From the NCBI RefSeq assembly GCF_001612845.1, contig NZ_BDBF01000058.1:1-45442 (forward strand): a stretch of 45,442 nt of DNA, written 5' to 3'. Each line of letters starts with the position of its first letter. The first letter of the stretch is position 1. Source of the DNA: Nocardia elegans NBRC 108235. Its GTDB lineage: Bacteria; Actinomycetota; Actinomycetes; Mycobacteriales; Mycobacteriaceae. The position numbers and the translations under genes were made by a program. Below, one piece after another: positions 1 to 8,773 of the stretch. The notes below the pieces were generated by a model that did no database searches, had not been told where the DNA came from, and saw only the letters and a program-made list of their open reading frames with translations.

Positions 1-2
1 GG

Positions 3-1718
3 CTCGCCACCGGGCTCGGCGACGCGGTCGTGCACGAACGCTTCTTCGACACCGTCCTGGTGTCGGTGCCCGGTGGCGCCGAGGCCGTGGTCGCCAAGGC
101 GAAGGGGCGCGGTATCAACCTGCGTCTCGTCGACGCCGACCACGTGGCGGTGGCCTGTGACGAGGCGACCACCGCGGCCCAAGTGGCGATCGTGCTGGAA
201 TGCTTCGGCGCCGACGGGGTGCCGGAGACGGCCACGCTGCCCTCGATCGAAACCAGGACCTCGGCCTATCTGACGCATCCGGCGTTCACGCGTTATCACA
301 CCGAAACCGCGATGCTGCGGTATCTGCGGCAGCTGTCGGACAAGGATATCGCCTTGGACCGCAGCATGATTCCGCTCGGTTCGTGCACCATGAAGCTCAA
401 CGCCACCGCCGAGATGGAGCCCATCACCTGGCCCGGTTTCGCACGCCTGCACCCGTACGCGCCGCTGGAGGACGCGCCCGGCATGCTGCGGGTGATCGAG
501 GATCTCGAGCACTGGCTGGCCGCGGTCACCGGGTACGACCGGGTGAGTCTGCAGCCCAATGCCGGTAGTCAGGGCGAGTACGCGGGATTGCTCGCGATCC
601 GCCGCTATCACCTCGACCGCGGTGACACCCACCGCGACACCTGCCTGATTCCCTCCAGTGCGCACGGCACCAACGCCGCGTCGGCGGCGATGGCCGGGCT
701 GCGGGTGGAGGTCGTGAGATGCCGGGACAACGGCGACGTCGATCTGGACGATCTGCGCGCCAAGATCGCCGATCACGCCGACCGGCTGGCCTGCATCATG
801 ATCACCTATCCGTCCACCCACGGCGTGTACGAACACGAGGTGGCCGAGTTGTGCGCGCTCGTCCACGATGCGGGCGGACAGGTGTACGTCGACGGCGCGA
901 ATCTGAATGCCCTTGTGGGACTTGCTCGTCCGGGTCGCTTCGGCGGCGACGTCTCGCACCTGAACCTGCACAAGACCTTCTGCATTCCGCACGGCGGCGG
1001 CGGTCCCGGCGTGGGCCCGGTCGCGGTGCGCGAACATCTGGCGCCCTACCTGCCGGGCGATCCGCTGCAGCCGGATTCGCACGCGGTGTCCGCGGCGCGG
1101 TACGGGTCGGCCTCGATCCTGCCGATCACCTGGGCCTATATCCGGATGATGGGCGCCGACGGCCTGCGCCGGGCCACCCTGACCGCGATCGCCTCGGCCA
1201 ATTACCTTGCGCGGCGGCTGGATTCGCATTTTCCGGTGCTCTACACCGGGGAGAACGGCATGGTCGCCCACGAGTGCATCCTGGATCTGCGCGAGATCAC
1301 CAAGCGCACCGGCGTGACCGTCGACGATGTGGCGAAACGCCTGGCCGACTACGGATTCCACGCCCCGACCATGAGTTTCCCGGTCGCCGGAACGCTGATG
1401 GTCGAGCCCACCGAAAGTGAGAACCTCGAAGAGCTCGACGCGTTCGCCGACGCGATGATCGCGATCAAGGGCGAGATCGACGAGGTTGCCGCCGGCACCT
1501 GGCCGGTCGAGCAGAGCCCGCTGCGCGGCGCACCGCATACCGCCGCTTCGCTCGTCGGCGACTGGAACTATCCCTACAGCCGGGAGACCGCCGTCTACCC
1601 GCTCGGTGTGCACTCCGGCCGGGCCAAGGTGTGGCCCGCGGTCCGGCGCATCGACGGAGCCTTCGGCGACCGCAATCTGGTGTGCTCGTGCCCGCCGCTC
1701 GAGGCATACACCGACTGA
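3..1718 (+). CDS. gcvP: glycine dehydrogenase (P-protein), C-terminal part
   Basis: This is the P-protein of the glycine cleavage system, a PLP enzyme that decarboxylates glycine and passes the aminomethyl group to the lipoyl H-protein. The reading frame is open from the first bases, so the start lies outside the window; 571 C-terminal residues are present of roughly 950 usual for the family. The PLP-lysine motif NLHKTFCIPHGGGGPG is intact, with the lysine codon at 972-974, and the glycine-rich SAHGTNAASA stretch precedes it. The gene ends 22 bp from the convergent HxlR regulator. The M. tuberculosis homologue (gcvB, Rv1832) also sits upstream of this backbone. Assignment is certain; only the missing 5' end limits it. 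Confidence 0.97.
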   Translation, partial: LATGLGDAVVHERFFDTVLVSVPGGAEAVVAKAKGRGINLRLVDADHVAVACDEATTAAQVAIVLECFGADGVPETATLPSIETRTSAYLTHPAFTRYHTETAMLRYLRQLSDKDIALDRSMIPLGSCTMKLNATAEMEPITWPGFARLHPYAPLEDAPGMLRVIEDLEHWLAAVTGYDRVSLQPNAGSQGEYAGLLAIRRYHLDRGDTHRDTCLIPSSAHGTNAASAAMAGLRVEVVRCRDNGDVDLDDLRAKIADHADRLACIMITYPSTHGVYEHEVAELCALVHDAGGQVYVDGANLNALVGLARPGRFGGDVSHLNLHKTFCIPHGGGGPGVGPVAVREHLAPYLPGDPLQPDSHAVSAARYGSASILPITWAYIRMMGADGLRRATLTAIASANYLARRLDSHFPVLYTGENGMVAHECILDLREITKRTGVTVDDVAKRLADYGFHAPTMSFPVAGTLMVEPTESENLEELDAFADAMIAIKGEIDEVAAGTWPVEQSPLRGAPHTAASLVGDWNYPYSRETAVYPLGVHSGRAKVWPAVRRIDGAFGDRNLVCSCPPLEAYTD

Positions 1719-1740
1719 GTTATCGGCCGAGCGCAGGCGG

Positions 1741-2250
1741 TCACGCTTCGGCGGCGACCGCCTGCGCGTAGGCCTCGGCGAGACGTTCGGTGGCGGTCGG
1801 CTTGCCGGTATCCGGGCGCGCGATGCCGAGGTGGCGTTCGCGCAGCTCGTCCATGAATTCCGCCCACAGTTGCGGGCCGCCGGCCTCGAGCAGTTCCGCG
1901 CGGACGCGCAATTCGGGGGTTGTCGGACGGTGTCGCAGGCCCCAGGAGGCGAGGGCGGCCAGCACCGGAACCAGCTGGATCGCGGGTTCGGTGAGGCTGT
2001 AGGTGGCGCGCTGTCCACGGCGGACCTCGTCGCGGGTCAGCAGTCCGGCGTCGACGAGGGTTTTGAGCCGGTCGGCGAGGATATTGGAGGCGATGCCCTC
2101 CTCCGACCGGGACTGCAGTTGCCGGAAGTGACGGCGGTCGCCGAACATGATGTCGCGCAGCACCAGCATCGTCCACCGATCTCCGACCACCTCGACGGCG
2201 GCGTTGATCGGACAGCCCGACCGCTGTTCCGAACGCTGTTCCTCGGACAC
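1741..2250 (-). CDS. HxlR-family winged-helix transcriptional regulator
   Basis: A 169-residue regulator of the HxlR (MarR-like winged-helix) family. The family hallmark is at the N-terminus: CPINAAVEVVGDRWTMLVLR, then FRQLQ, GIASNILADRLKTLVDAGLL and a wing. The C-terminal half carries an extra helical segment, which is common in actinobacterial members and may bind an effector. I chose the GTG at 2250 because AAGGAGG lies at 2261-2255, 4 nt upstream; an in-frame ATG at 2277 lacks a comparable site. No divergent target lies next to it, so autoregulation or a distant target is likely. A direct repeat of ACTAGC at 2281-2292 is a possible operator. Confidence 0.88.
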   Translation of the reverse strand: MSEEQRSEQRSGCPINAAVEVVGDRWTMLVLRDIMFGDRRHFRQLQSRSEEGIASNILADRLKTLVDAGLLTRDEVRRGQRATYSLTEPAIQLVPVLAALASWGLRHRPTTPELRVRAELLEAGGPQLWAEFMDELRERHLGIARPDTGKPTATERLAEAYAQAVAAEA

Positions 2251-2280
2251 CACACCTCCTTCGCCAACTGCTTGCATCTT

Positions 2281-2292
2281 ACTAGCACTAGC
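2281..2292. promoter_or_regulatory. possible HxlR operator (ACTAGC direct repeat)
   Basis: Two tandem ACTAGC hexamers, each containing the self-complementary CTAG, lie about 31 bp upstream of the chosen HxlR start. CTAG is rare in such GC-rich DNA, which makes the pair stand out. That it is the regulator's own site is inference from position only. Confidence 0.3.
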
Positions 2293-2344
2293 GGCTGTGA
2301 CGGTGCCCGAGATCCGTGGGCTGGTAAGCCGGCGGCGAACAGCC

Positions 2345-4018
2345 CTACGGCGTGGTCAGCGCGTGGTTGACGGCGGTGCCGAAGGTCATGTCGTCGGAGG
2401 TGCTGACCTTGGTGTAGGTGCCGCCGGTCTTCTGAGCCAGATTCTGCAGGGTCTGCGCGCCCTGGCCGCCCACGACGATCACATCCACCCGCACCGGATG
2501 CGCGGCATCGGCGACGCCGGTGATCTCGGTGATCAGCTGATCCCCGGTCACCGAGGAATTGTCGTTGGGGCCGCCGGTGATGAGCAGCACCGAATTCGTC
2601 TTACCCGGGGAATAGTTCTTCACCGCGCTGCGGTAGGCGGCCTCGAGCGACGGGTAGGTGCGGTCGGTGCTCGAACCGGCCAGCGTGACATTGCCCAGGG
2701 CCGTGGACAATTCGGAGCGGTGTTGCGGTGTGAGCGCCTGGGTGGGCGCGACCATCCGATACGGATTGCCGTCGGTCAATTGATTGGCGTAGATCCAGGC
2801 GCCGGCACCGAAATCCGGCGGCATGGTGTCGAGGGTCGACTGGACCGCGGCGAGAGCGTTGTTCAACCGCGACATCGAACCGTCGCTGGGGGCCATCGAC
2901 GCCGAGGTGTCGATGAGAATCGTGGCCTGCACGCCCAGCACCGGATGGGCGAGCACCGACTGCACCCGATCGAGGACCGACTTCGCCGGCACCGCGGTGG
3001 GTGTGGCGGCCGCGGCGCCGAATCCGTTGTCGGTGAACAGCTTCTGTTGTTCGGGAGCGCGCAGGAAGTCGGCGAACATGCCGGCCGCCAGGTTCTGGGT
3101 CTTGTCGACCCAGCTTCCGGTGAGCATCGCGGCGGGGTGATCGGCGACCGGCGCGGCACCGGTCGGATGGAACAGCGCGACGCTCGGCCGCGCCTTGGCT
3201 TGCTGCTCGGTAACTGCTACCGCGTGGATCGGGGAGTTGGGGCCCTGCGCGGAATCGGCGACCGCCGCCAGCGCGGAGGCGGTGTCCCCGGATTCCGGTG
3301 CGTCGGCGGCCAATCCGGAGATGGCGGCGATGACCTGACCGGACGCGGCGGACTCATCGGTCAGCGGATCGGAGCCGGAGACGGCCGACCCGACCGCGAC
3401 CGCGGCGGCCAGCGAATCGTCACCCGGTGGCATCGCCATCCGCAGCGGACCCCAGCTGCCGAGGCCGATATCGCCGAGCGACCCGCGCTGCAGCCGCGCC
3501 AGATCCGACCAGCTGAGGTTGGCCTTCTCCATCGCTTGCGCCAGGGGGCCGGGCGCGGCCACCGCGATCGGGCTGACGGCGATCGAGGCGGGCGTGCCCT
3601 GGACCAGTCCCGGCACCCGCATCTGCTCGACCGCGCGCGAAGACCTCGGAATCCAGAGACCGGGTTGCGGGCCGAGCTTGGCGTCCCAGTTCGGTGCGGT
3701 GAGCCCGGTCACCATCGCGGCGGTGGTCCGTTCGGTGACGGAGACCTTCGCGCAGTGATCGCGGACCTGGGGGTGGGTGGCGTTGTAGCGGTCGGCGGCG
3801 GCGCGCACGGGAGCGGCGATATCGGGATCGACGGTGACCGCGAGGGTCACCGGGCCCTCGATGCACTGGCCGGCGGCGCTGCGGTTCTCCGATGCCGAAC
3901 GATTGCTGAGCCAGAACCAACCGGCGACCGCCGCGATCAGCAGCAGGACCGCCACCACGGTGATAACCAAACCTTTGCTGACGCCCCGTGATCCGTCCGC
4001 GCTGCGATGTGTGCCCAC
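2345..4018 (-). CDS. membrane-anchored VWA-domain protein (Rv1836c-like)
   Basis: A 557-residue protein with one N-terminal membrane segment (GLVITVVAVLLLIAAVAGWF) and a large exported region. The first part resembles a periplasmic substrate-binding fold. The second is a von Willebrand factor A domain whose metal-ion-dependent adhesion site D-T-S-A-S begins at Asp370. VWA domains bind ligands or partner proteins through a divalent metal. A longer frame extends to 4207 but would cross a terminator and overlap the whiB gene. I therefore chose GTG 4018, just after the terminator, with a weak GGA five bases upstream; GTG 4039 is an alternative. M. tuberculosis Rv1836c occupies the same neighbourhood. 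Function is unknown; a cell-envelope role is inferred. Confidence 0.82.
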   Translation of the reverse strand: MGTHRSADGSRGVSKGLVITVVAVLLLIAAVAGWFWLSNRSASENRSAAGQCIEGPVTLAVTVDPDIAAPVRAAADRYNATHPQVRDHCAKVSVTERTTAAMVTGLTAPNWDAKLGPQPGLWIPRSSRAVEQMRVPGLVQGTPASIAVSPIAVAAPGPLAQAMEKANLSWSDLARLQRGSLGDIGLGSWGPLRMAMPPGDDSLAAAVAVGSAVSGSDPLTDESAASGQVIAAISGLAADAPESGDTASALAAVADSAQGPNSPIHAVAVTEQQAKARPSVALFHPTGAAPVADHPAAMLTGSWVDKTQNLAAGMFADFLRAPEQQKLFTDNGFGAAAATPTAVPAKSVLDRVQSVLAHPVLGVQATILIDTSASMAPSDGSMSRLNNALAAVQSTLDTMPPDFGAGAWIYANQLTDGNPYRMVAPTQALTPQHRSELSTALGNVTLAGSSTDRTYPSLEAAYRSAVKNYSPGKTNSVLLITGGPNDNSSVTGDQLITEITGVADAAHPVRVDVIVVGGQGAQTLQNLAQKTGGTYTKVSTSDDMTFGTAVNHALTTP

Positions 4019-4046
4019 GATTTTCCAGTGTATGGTCACGCGAAAA

Positions 4047-4078
4047 CCGGCGCTCGACCAGGATCGGTCGAGCGCCGG
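4047..4078 (-). terminator. intrinsic terminator of the whiB gene
   Basis: A perfect 13-bp inverted repeat (4047-4059 with 4066-4078, 6-nt loop) is followed on the minus strand by TTTT. It lies 44 bp after the whiB stop and just before the VWA gene start, so it separates the two transcription units. Confidence 0.85.
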
Positions 4079-4122
4079 GCTCGGATCGTGCGAGTGGCGC
4101 GGACCACTCGCACGTGTCGTTC

Positions 4123-4383
4123 TCAGTCGCGGATCAGCTTGCCGCGGTCGAATTCGTGACCGCCCCACACACCGGACTGGCCGGTGCCGGCCGCGAACTC
4201 CGCGCACTGCCGGCGAATGGGGCAGCCGGCGCAGATTCCGCGCGCGTAGTCGAAGTCCTGCGACGGGTACGGGAACCAGGCATCGTGGTTCGGGTCACCC
4301 TTGCAGGCGGCCTGGTCCCAGCTCTGTGTATCCGAGACCGGGAGCAGATCCACCAGGGTGAGTGCCGGAGTCGTAGTTGTCAT
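4123..4383 (-). CDS. WhiB-family iron-sulfur regulator
   Basis: An 86-residue WhiB-like protein. The four cluster-ligating cysteines are Cys27, Cys51, Cys54 and Cys60 (C-x23-CxxC-x5-C), followed by the family turn GVWGG at 71-75 and a short basic tail (DRGKLIRD). WhiB proteins bind a [4Fe-4S] cluster and usually act with the primary sigma factor in redox, nitric oxide or developmental responses. The start ATG 4383 has GGAGG eight bases upstream. It lies downstream of the HNH gene on the same strand, 76 bp away across three tandem repeats, and is closed by a strong terminator. I cannot assign it to a specific WhiB subclass. Confidence 0.92.
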   Translation of the reverse strand: MTTTTPALTLVDLLPVSDTQSWDQAACKGDPNHDAWFPYPSQDFDYARGICAGCPIRRQCAEFAAGTGQSGVWGGHEFDRGKLIRD

Positions 4384-4414
4384 ATCGGATCCCTCCTTCC
4401 TCGGGATGTGCGGG

Positions 4415-4477
4415 TGTTCACTGTGTACGGACGGGTGTTCACTGTGCGCCGGTGGCTGTTCACTGTGCGCCGGTGGC
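4415..4477. repeat. three tandem 21-bp repeats in front of whiB
   Basis: Three units with an exact 21-bp period start at 4415, 4436 and 4457. All share TGTTCACTGTG; units 2 and 3 are nearly identical over their whole length and unit 1 differs in its last ten bases. The HNH stop codon (4460-4462) lies in the third unit, and the array forms most of the spacer to whiB. Its position fits a repeated regulator site or a slippage duplication. Confidence 0.85.
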
Positions 4478-5020
4478 GACGAGGTCCTTCCAGATCCGCC
4501 GTTGCCGCCGCTGCATGTCGGTGGGCGCCTTGGGCTCCCAGAGCAGTCGCATCCCGGCCTCGTCCGGGGTGCGGTCGGCCTTGCGGGTGTTGCACGGTCC
4601 GCAGGCGGCGACCAGGTTGTTCCAGGTATTGGGTCCGCCCCGGCTGCGCGGGCGGATGTGGTCGACGGTGCGGGCCCAACCGGCGCAGTATCCGCACCGG
4701 TGACGGTCCCGCCGCAGCACACCCGCGAGGGTGGCCCGGCTCTCGTCGTGCACGAGCACGCTGTGCTCGAGATAGACGTAGCGCAGCAACCGGATCGTCT
4801 GCGGCAGAGCGATTTCCAGATGCTTGGAGCGAATCGGGAAGTGCGGTTGCCGCTCGGCCACGGTCTCGGCGGTCCCGCTGATCACCAGCACGACCGCGCG
4901 ATCTGCGCCGATATCGGTCAGCGCCTCGTAGGAGGCGTTGAGGACCAGTACCTGGGCGTGTATCCAGTTGTCGGGAGCGAGGGGTCTTTCGGCGTGACGA
5001 GACAGCATGGGGGTCACCAT
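4460..5020 (-). CDS. HNH endonuclease-domain protein
   Basis: A protein of about 186 residues with a C-terminal HNH (beta-beta-alpha metal) nuclease fold. Visible are the zinc-knuckle pairs CGYC and CGPC, the catalytic DHIRPRSRGGP, and the asparagine in WNNLVAAC. The N-terminal hundred residues (NASYEALTDIGADRAVVLVISG) match the conserved domain of a widespread actinobacterial HNH family. These are usually stand-alone housekeeping or accessory nucleases; the substrate is unknown. I chose ATG 5020; ATG 5008 is equally plausible because neither has a clear ribosome site. A longer frame to 5155 would overlap the small ORF upstream. There is no methylase or toxin-antitoxin partner nearby. Confidence 0.88.
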   Translation of the reverse strand: MVTPMLSRHAERPLAPDNWIHAQVLVLNASYEALTDIGADRAVVLVISGTAETVAERQPHFPIRSKHLEIALPQTIRLLRYVYLEHSVLVHDESRATLAGVLRRDRHRCGYCAGWARTVDHIRPRSRGGPNTWNNLVAACGPCNTRKADRTPDEAGMRLLWEPKAPTDMQRRQRRIWKDLVATGAQ

Positions 5021-5060
5021 GTTTCGTGAAAAGTGGAACGAGAAGGAGAGGGGGAGCCGA

Positions 5061-5192
5061 TCAGGCCTGCCGGAAGAGGCGACCGGATTCCCGCTCGGCT
5101 TGCCGCAGAATGCTCTGCGACTGCTCGACGCCGATCGAATGTCGCTGCCCGGCAAGATCGTTCACCTCGTCGCGCATACTCTTCGGATACAT
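5061..5192 (-). CDS. small ORF (43 aa) upstream of the HNH gene
   Basis: A 43-codon frame, MYPKSMRDEV..., ends 40 bp before the HNH start. It has the best ribosome binding site in this area, AAGGAGGAGG at 5208-5199, correctly spaced from ATG 5192. The product is hydrophilic and probably helical, with a charged, Gln/Arg-rich C-terminal half and no signal peptide or cysteine. I do not recognise it. It may be a real small protein or a leader peptide for the HNH gene. The frame continues upstream to 5315, but no start there has a comparable site. Confidence 0.5.
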   Translation of the reverse strand: MYPKSMRDEVNDLAGQRHSIGVEQSQSILRQAERESGRLFRQA

Positions 5193-5476
5193 CGGCCACC
5201 TCCTCCTTCCCGTTACTCGTCGAGTTGCCCCGCTGTGCGGCGGGACCGGTTGATCATCGTTGTCATGGTGACACAGCGTTACCGCCGTTGTCGGGTCATT
5301 TTTTCGTCGCCGCAACCGATCCGGCGCGCGACGCGAACCCCCGTTGCCGCAGTTACAGCGCTGGGGGTGTTCGAACTATTCCCTGACCTCGCGGAGTCGT
5401 GTGTGTGTTCGGCCACGCCGCGACCGGCGTAGGGGGGATCGGATCTGTGAGCTCGGTCTTCAGCCTGGTGCGCAGC

Positions 5477-6232
5477 TCAGCCTGCGCGGTGCAGTCCGAA
5501 TCCGGTCGCTTCGCGGCCCAAGCCGTCCCGGAGTCGCAGGCTGCGGTCGTAATCGCCGCCGGCCTGGGTGCGGTACGGGATCGGCTCGATCGCGTCGATC
5601 CGCGACAATCGCGCCCGCAGGTCGTCGGCGATGCCGGAGAAACGTTCGGAGTCGACCCGGATGGTGCCGTGGACGAGAAACGGGGGCAGCACATCCATGC
5701 CGGGGTAGTAGAGGATGCCGTGGTGGATGGGAAAGAGCAGGTCGTCGATGTGACCGTTGATGCCGCGCTCGGAGTAGGCCGGCTCCCGTCCGCCGATGGA
5801 GACCACCAGCATGGCTCGCCGCCCGCTCAGCGCGCCCGCACCGTATCGGGGCAGCGCCGTGCTGCCGGATCCGTAGGCGAAGCCGTTGGTGAACACCCGG
5901 TCCACCCAGCCCTCGAGGATGGCGGGCATCGAATACCACCACAGCGGAAAGTGCAGCAGCACCGCGTCGGCCCACCGCAGTTTGTCCTGTTCGGCCGTGA
6001 TATCGGCGGCCAGCGTGCCGTTGCTGTACGCCTCGCCGGAGGCCTGCATGAAGGTGCCCGCACCGGACTCGCCGAAATCGGCGGCATCGGCCTGCGCCTT
6101 CCAGCCCATCGCATACAGATCGCTGACCACGACCTCATGTCCGGCACCGCGAAGGTGTTCCACCGCAACATCTTTGAGGGCTCCGGTGAGCGAATCGGGT
6201 TCGGGATGCGCATACACGATCAGAATTCGCAT
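5477..6232 (-). CDS. flavodoxin-fold NAD(P)H:quinone oxidoreductase
   Basis: A 251-residue protein of the NQO1/MdaB/KefF flavodoxin-like group, which reduces quinones or nitro compounds by two-electron hydride transfer through FMN or FAD. The N-terminus MRILIVYAHPEPDSLTGAL is the usual beta-strand and phosphate loop. ADAVLLHFPLWWYSMPAILEGWVDRVF is the family signature that shapes the flavin pocket, and a GINGH segment follows. I start at ATG 6232 because it begins directly at the first beta strand; the in-frame codon at 6265 adds 11 residues without homology. It stands alone between a gene-poor stretch and the glcB terminator. Likely role: quinone detoxification. Confidence 0.9.
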   Translation of the reverse strand: MRILIVYAHPEPDSLTGALKDVAVEHLRGAGHEVVVSDLYAMGWKAQADAADFGESGAGTFMQASGEAYSNGTLAADITAEQDKLRWADAVLLHFPLWWYSMPAILEGWVDRVFTNGFAYGSGSTALPRYGAGALSGRRAMLVVSIGGREPAYSERGINGHIDDLLFPIHHGILYYPGMDVLPPFLVHGTIRVDSERFSGIADDLRARLSRIDAIEPIPYRTQAGGDYDRSLRLRDGLGREATGFGLHRAG

Positions 6233-6361
6233 ATGCGGCGACAACGGTTCGATACCGCCGCGCATTCCCGCGCCCGAGCGCCCGGATGTGTCGCAGGGCC
6301 GGGGGCCGAAACGCCAGGCTTGCGCGGTGAAGCTGCGGTGGCGAAGAGTTCCGAACGCGAA

Positions 6362-6394
6362 GCAGCCCCGGTCGTTCGATACGACCGGGGCTGC
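6362..6394 (-). terminator. hairpin terminator of glcB
   Basis: A perfect 13-bp inverted repeat (6362-6374 with 6382-6394, 7-nt loop) lies 43 bp past the glcB stop. There is no long T run, but stem-only terminators are common in actinobacteria. Confidence 0.7.
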
Positions 6395-6436
6395 TTCGTC
6401 AGCCGTTCGCCGCGACAGGTCACGGCGGGTGTCGGA

Positions 6437-8620
6437 TCAGCCCTTCGCGGCGAGCGCCTTCGCCTCACGGCGGCGGCGGTGCAGAATGGGCTCGGTGTAG
6501 CCGTTGGGCTGGCAGGCACCTTCGAGGATCAGTTCCTTGGCGGCCTGGAAGGCGACGCTGCCGGCGAAGTCGGGGGCCATCGGCTTGTAGGCGGCGTCGC
6601 CGGCGTTCTGCCGGTCCACGACGGGCGCCATGCGCTCCAGGCTCTCGACGATCTGCTCCTCGGTAACGATGCCGTGGCGCAGCCAGTTCGCCATCAGCTG
6701 GCTCGAAATGCGCAGGGTCGCACGGTCTTCCATGAGCGCGACATCGTTGATGTCGGGCACCTTGGAGCAGCCGACGCCCTGATCGATCCAGCGGACCACG
6801 TAGCCCAGGATGGACTGCGAGTTGTTGTCCAGCTCGTTGCGGATCTCCTCGGCCGACCAGTTGGTGTCGGCGGCCAGCGGGATCTCCAGGATCTGGTCGA
6901 CGGTGGCGCGCGGGCCGCCCTTGGCGATCTCGGCCTGCCGCTTGAACACGTCCACCAGGTGGTAGTGGGTGGCGTGCAGGGTGGCGGCGGTCGGGGAGGG
7001 CACCCAGGCGGTGGTCGCGCCGGCGCGCGGGTGGCCGATCTTCTGCTCGAGCATGTCGTGCATCAGATCCGGCATGGCCCACATGCCCTTACCGATCTGC
7101 GCCTTGTGCTGCAGGCCGGTGGCCAGGCCCTTGTCGACGTTCCAGTCCTCGTAGGCCAGGATCCACTGCTGCTTCTTCATCTCGGCCTTGCGGATCATCG
7201 CGCCGGCCTCCATGGAGGTGTGGATCTCGTCGCCGGTGCGGTCCAGGAAGCCGGTGTTGATGAACACCACGCGGTCCTTCGCGGCCGCGATGCAGGCCTT
7301 GAGATTGACGGTGGTGCGGCGCTCCTCGTCCATGATGCCGACCTTGAGGGTGTTGCGGGGCAGGCCCAGCACATCCTCGACCCGGCCGAACAGCTCGTTG
7401 GCGAAGGCGACCTCGTCGGGGCCGTGCATCTTCGGCTTCACGATGTACACCGAACCGGTGCGCGAGTTGCTGACCTTGGCGTTGCCGTTGAGCGAGTGCA
7501 CCGCGATCAGCGAGGTGATCAGGCCGTCGAGGATGCCCTCGGGCACCTCGTTGCCCTGCGCGTCGAGGATCGCGTCGGAGGTCATCAGGTGGCCCACGTT
7601 GCGGACGAACAGCAGCGAGCGGCCGTGCAGGACCACGTCATTGCCGTCGAGGCCGGTGTATACCCGGTCCGGGTTCATGGTGCGGGTGAAGGTCTTGCCG
7701 CCCTTGCTGACCTCTTCGGCCAGATCGCCCTTCATCAGGCCCAGCCAGTTGTGGTAGCAGAGCACCTTGTCCTCGGCGTCGACCGCGGCGACCGAGTCCT
7801 CGAAGTCCATGATCGTGGTGACCGCGGACTCGAGCACGACGTCCTTGACGCCCGCGTCGTCGGTCTTGCCGATCGGCGATTGCGGGTCGATCTGGATGTC
7901 GATGTGCAAACCGTTGTGGCGCAGCAGGATCGAGCTCGGCGCGGACGGATCGCCCAGGTAGCCGACCAGGGCCGAGGAATCGGCCAGCCCGATGTCGGTG
8001 CCGTCCTCGAGGGTGACCTCGAGTTCACCGTCGACGATCTTGTAGGCCTTGGAGCCGACGTGCGAGCCGGTGATCAGCGGCACCGCGTCGTCGAGGAAGT
8101 TGCGCGCCCACTCGATGACCTTGTCGCCGCGGACCTTGTTGTAGCTGGTGCCCTTCTCCGCGCCGTTGGCCTCGGAGATGGCGTCGGTGCCGTAGAGCGC
8201 GTCGTAGAGCGAGCCCCAGCGCGCGTTGGCGGCGTTGATGGCGAAGCGCGCGTTGCTCACCGGCACGACCAGCTGCGGGCCGGCGGTGGTCGCGATCTCG
8301 TCGTCGACGTTCTGGGTGCCGATGGCGAAATCGGCGGGCTCCTCGCGCAGGTAGCCGATCTCGGCGAGGAACTTCTTGTAGGCGGCCTTGTCGTAGCCCT
8401 TACCCGGGTTCTCGGCGTGCCAGGCGTCGAGTTTGCCCTGGATCTCGTCGCGTTCGGCCAGCAGGGCGCGGTTGCGGGGAGCGAGGTCGTTGATGACGCT
8501 CTCCGCACCGGTCCAGAACGCGGCGGAATCTACGCCGGAGCCGGGGAGCGCCTCGTTCTCCACGAAGTCGTGAAGAACCTTGGCCACCTGGAGCCCGCCG
8601 ACCTGAATCCGCTCTGTCAT
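6437..8620 (-). CDS. glcB: malate synthase G
   Basis: Malate synthase G, 727 residues, the usual monomeric length. It condenses glyoxylate with acetyl-CoA to give malate, the second step of the glyoxylate shunt needed for growth on fatty acids and acetate. Typical segments are TTIMDFEDSVAAVDAEDK (Mg and glyoxylate site), GRSLLFVRNVGHLM, VKPKMHGPDEVAFA, VGIMDEERRTTVNLKACI (catalytic and Mg ligands), FINTGFLDRTGDEIHTSMEAG and the C-terminal domain. The start ATG 8620 has GAGG six bases upstream. It is monocistronic, with its own terminator at 6362-6394. The M. tuberculosis homologue is Rv1837c, next to the VWA gene Rv1836c; here whiB, HNH and a quinone reductase intervene. Confidence 0.98.
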   Translation of the reverse strand: MTERIQVGGLQVAKVLHDFVENEALPGSGVDSAAFWTGAESVINDLAPRNRALLAERDEIQGKLDAWHAENPGKGYDKAAYKKFLAEIGYLREEPADFAIGTQNVDDEIATTAGPQLVVPVSNARFAINAANARWGSLYDALYGTDAISEANGAEKGTSYNKVRGDKVIEWARNFLDDAVPLITGSHVGSKAYKIVDGELEVTLEDGTDIGLADSSALVGYLGDPSAPSSILLRHNGLHIDIQIDPQSPIGKTDDAGVKDVVLESAVTTIMDFEDSVAAVDAEDKVLCYHNWLGLMKGDLAEEVSKGGKTFTRTMNPDRVYTGLDGNDVVLHGRSLLFVRNVGHLMTSDAILDAQGNEVPEGILDGLITSLIAVHSLNGNAKVSNSRTGSVYIVKPKMHGPDEVAFANELFGRVEDVLGLPRNTLKVGIMDEERRTTVNLKACIAAAKDRVVFINTGFLDRTGDEIHTSMEAGAMIRKAEMKKQQWILAYEDWNVDKGLATGLQHKAQIGKGMWAMPDLMHDMLEQKIGHPRAGATTAWVPSPTAATLHATHYHLVDVFKRQAEIAKGGPRATVDQILEIPLAADTNWSAEEIRNELDNNSQSILGYVVRWIDQGVGCSKVPDINDVALMEDRATLRISSQLMANWLRHGIVTEEQIVESLERMAPVVDRQNAGDAAYKPMAPDFAGSVAFQAAKELILEGACQPNGYTEPILHRRRREAKALAAKG

Positions 8621-8773
8621 CTACTGCCTCATTTCGAGAAAGCCGGATGGAAAAAGTACGCCTGTCATGTTACCCATGGGTAGTTGCGTGGTCGCGGTCG
8701 GCATCGATTGAGCAGGCCCGATTGTATCGTGGGCCACAACTGGGGTCGGCTGCCCCGGGTCGTCTCGGGGCGA

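Noticed and set aside
2147..3991. Long plus-strand frame of 614 codons
   Set aside because: It is the GC-rich antisense shadow of the VWA gene; its Arg/Gly/His-rich translation has no domain and no ribosome site.
4123..4722. 199-codon frame extending WhiB upstream
   Set aside because: The true start at 4383 has a strong ribosome site; the extension runs antiparallel-free through the HNH gene on the same strand and lacks homology.
5399..8683. 1094-codon plus-strand frame opposite the quinone reductase and glcB
   Set aside because: Complete antisense to two well-defined genes; composition is typical of shadow frames in high-GC DNA.
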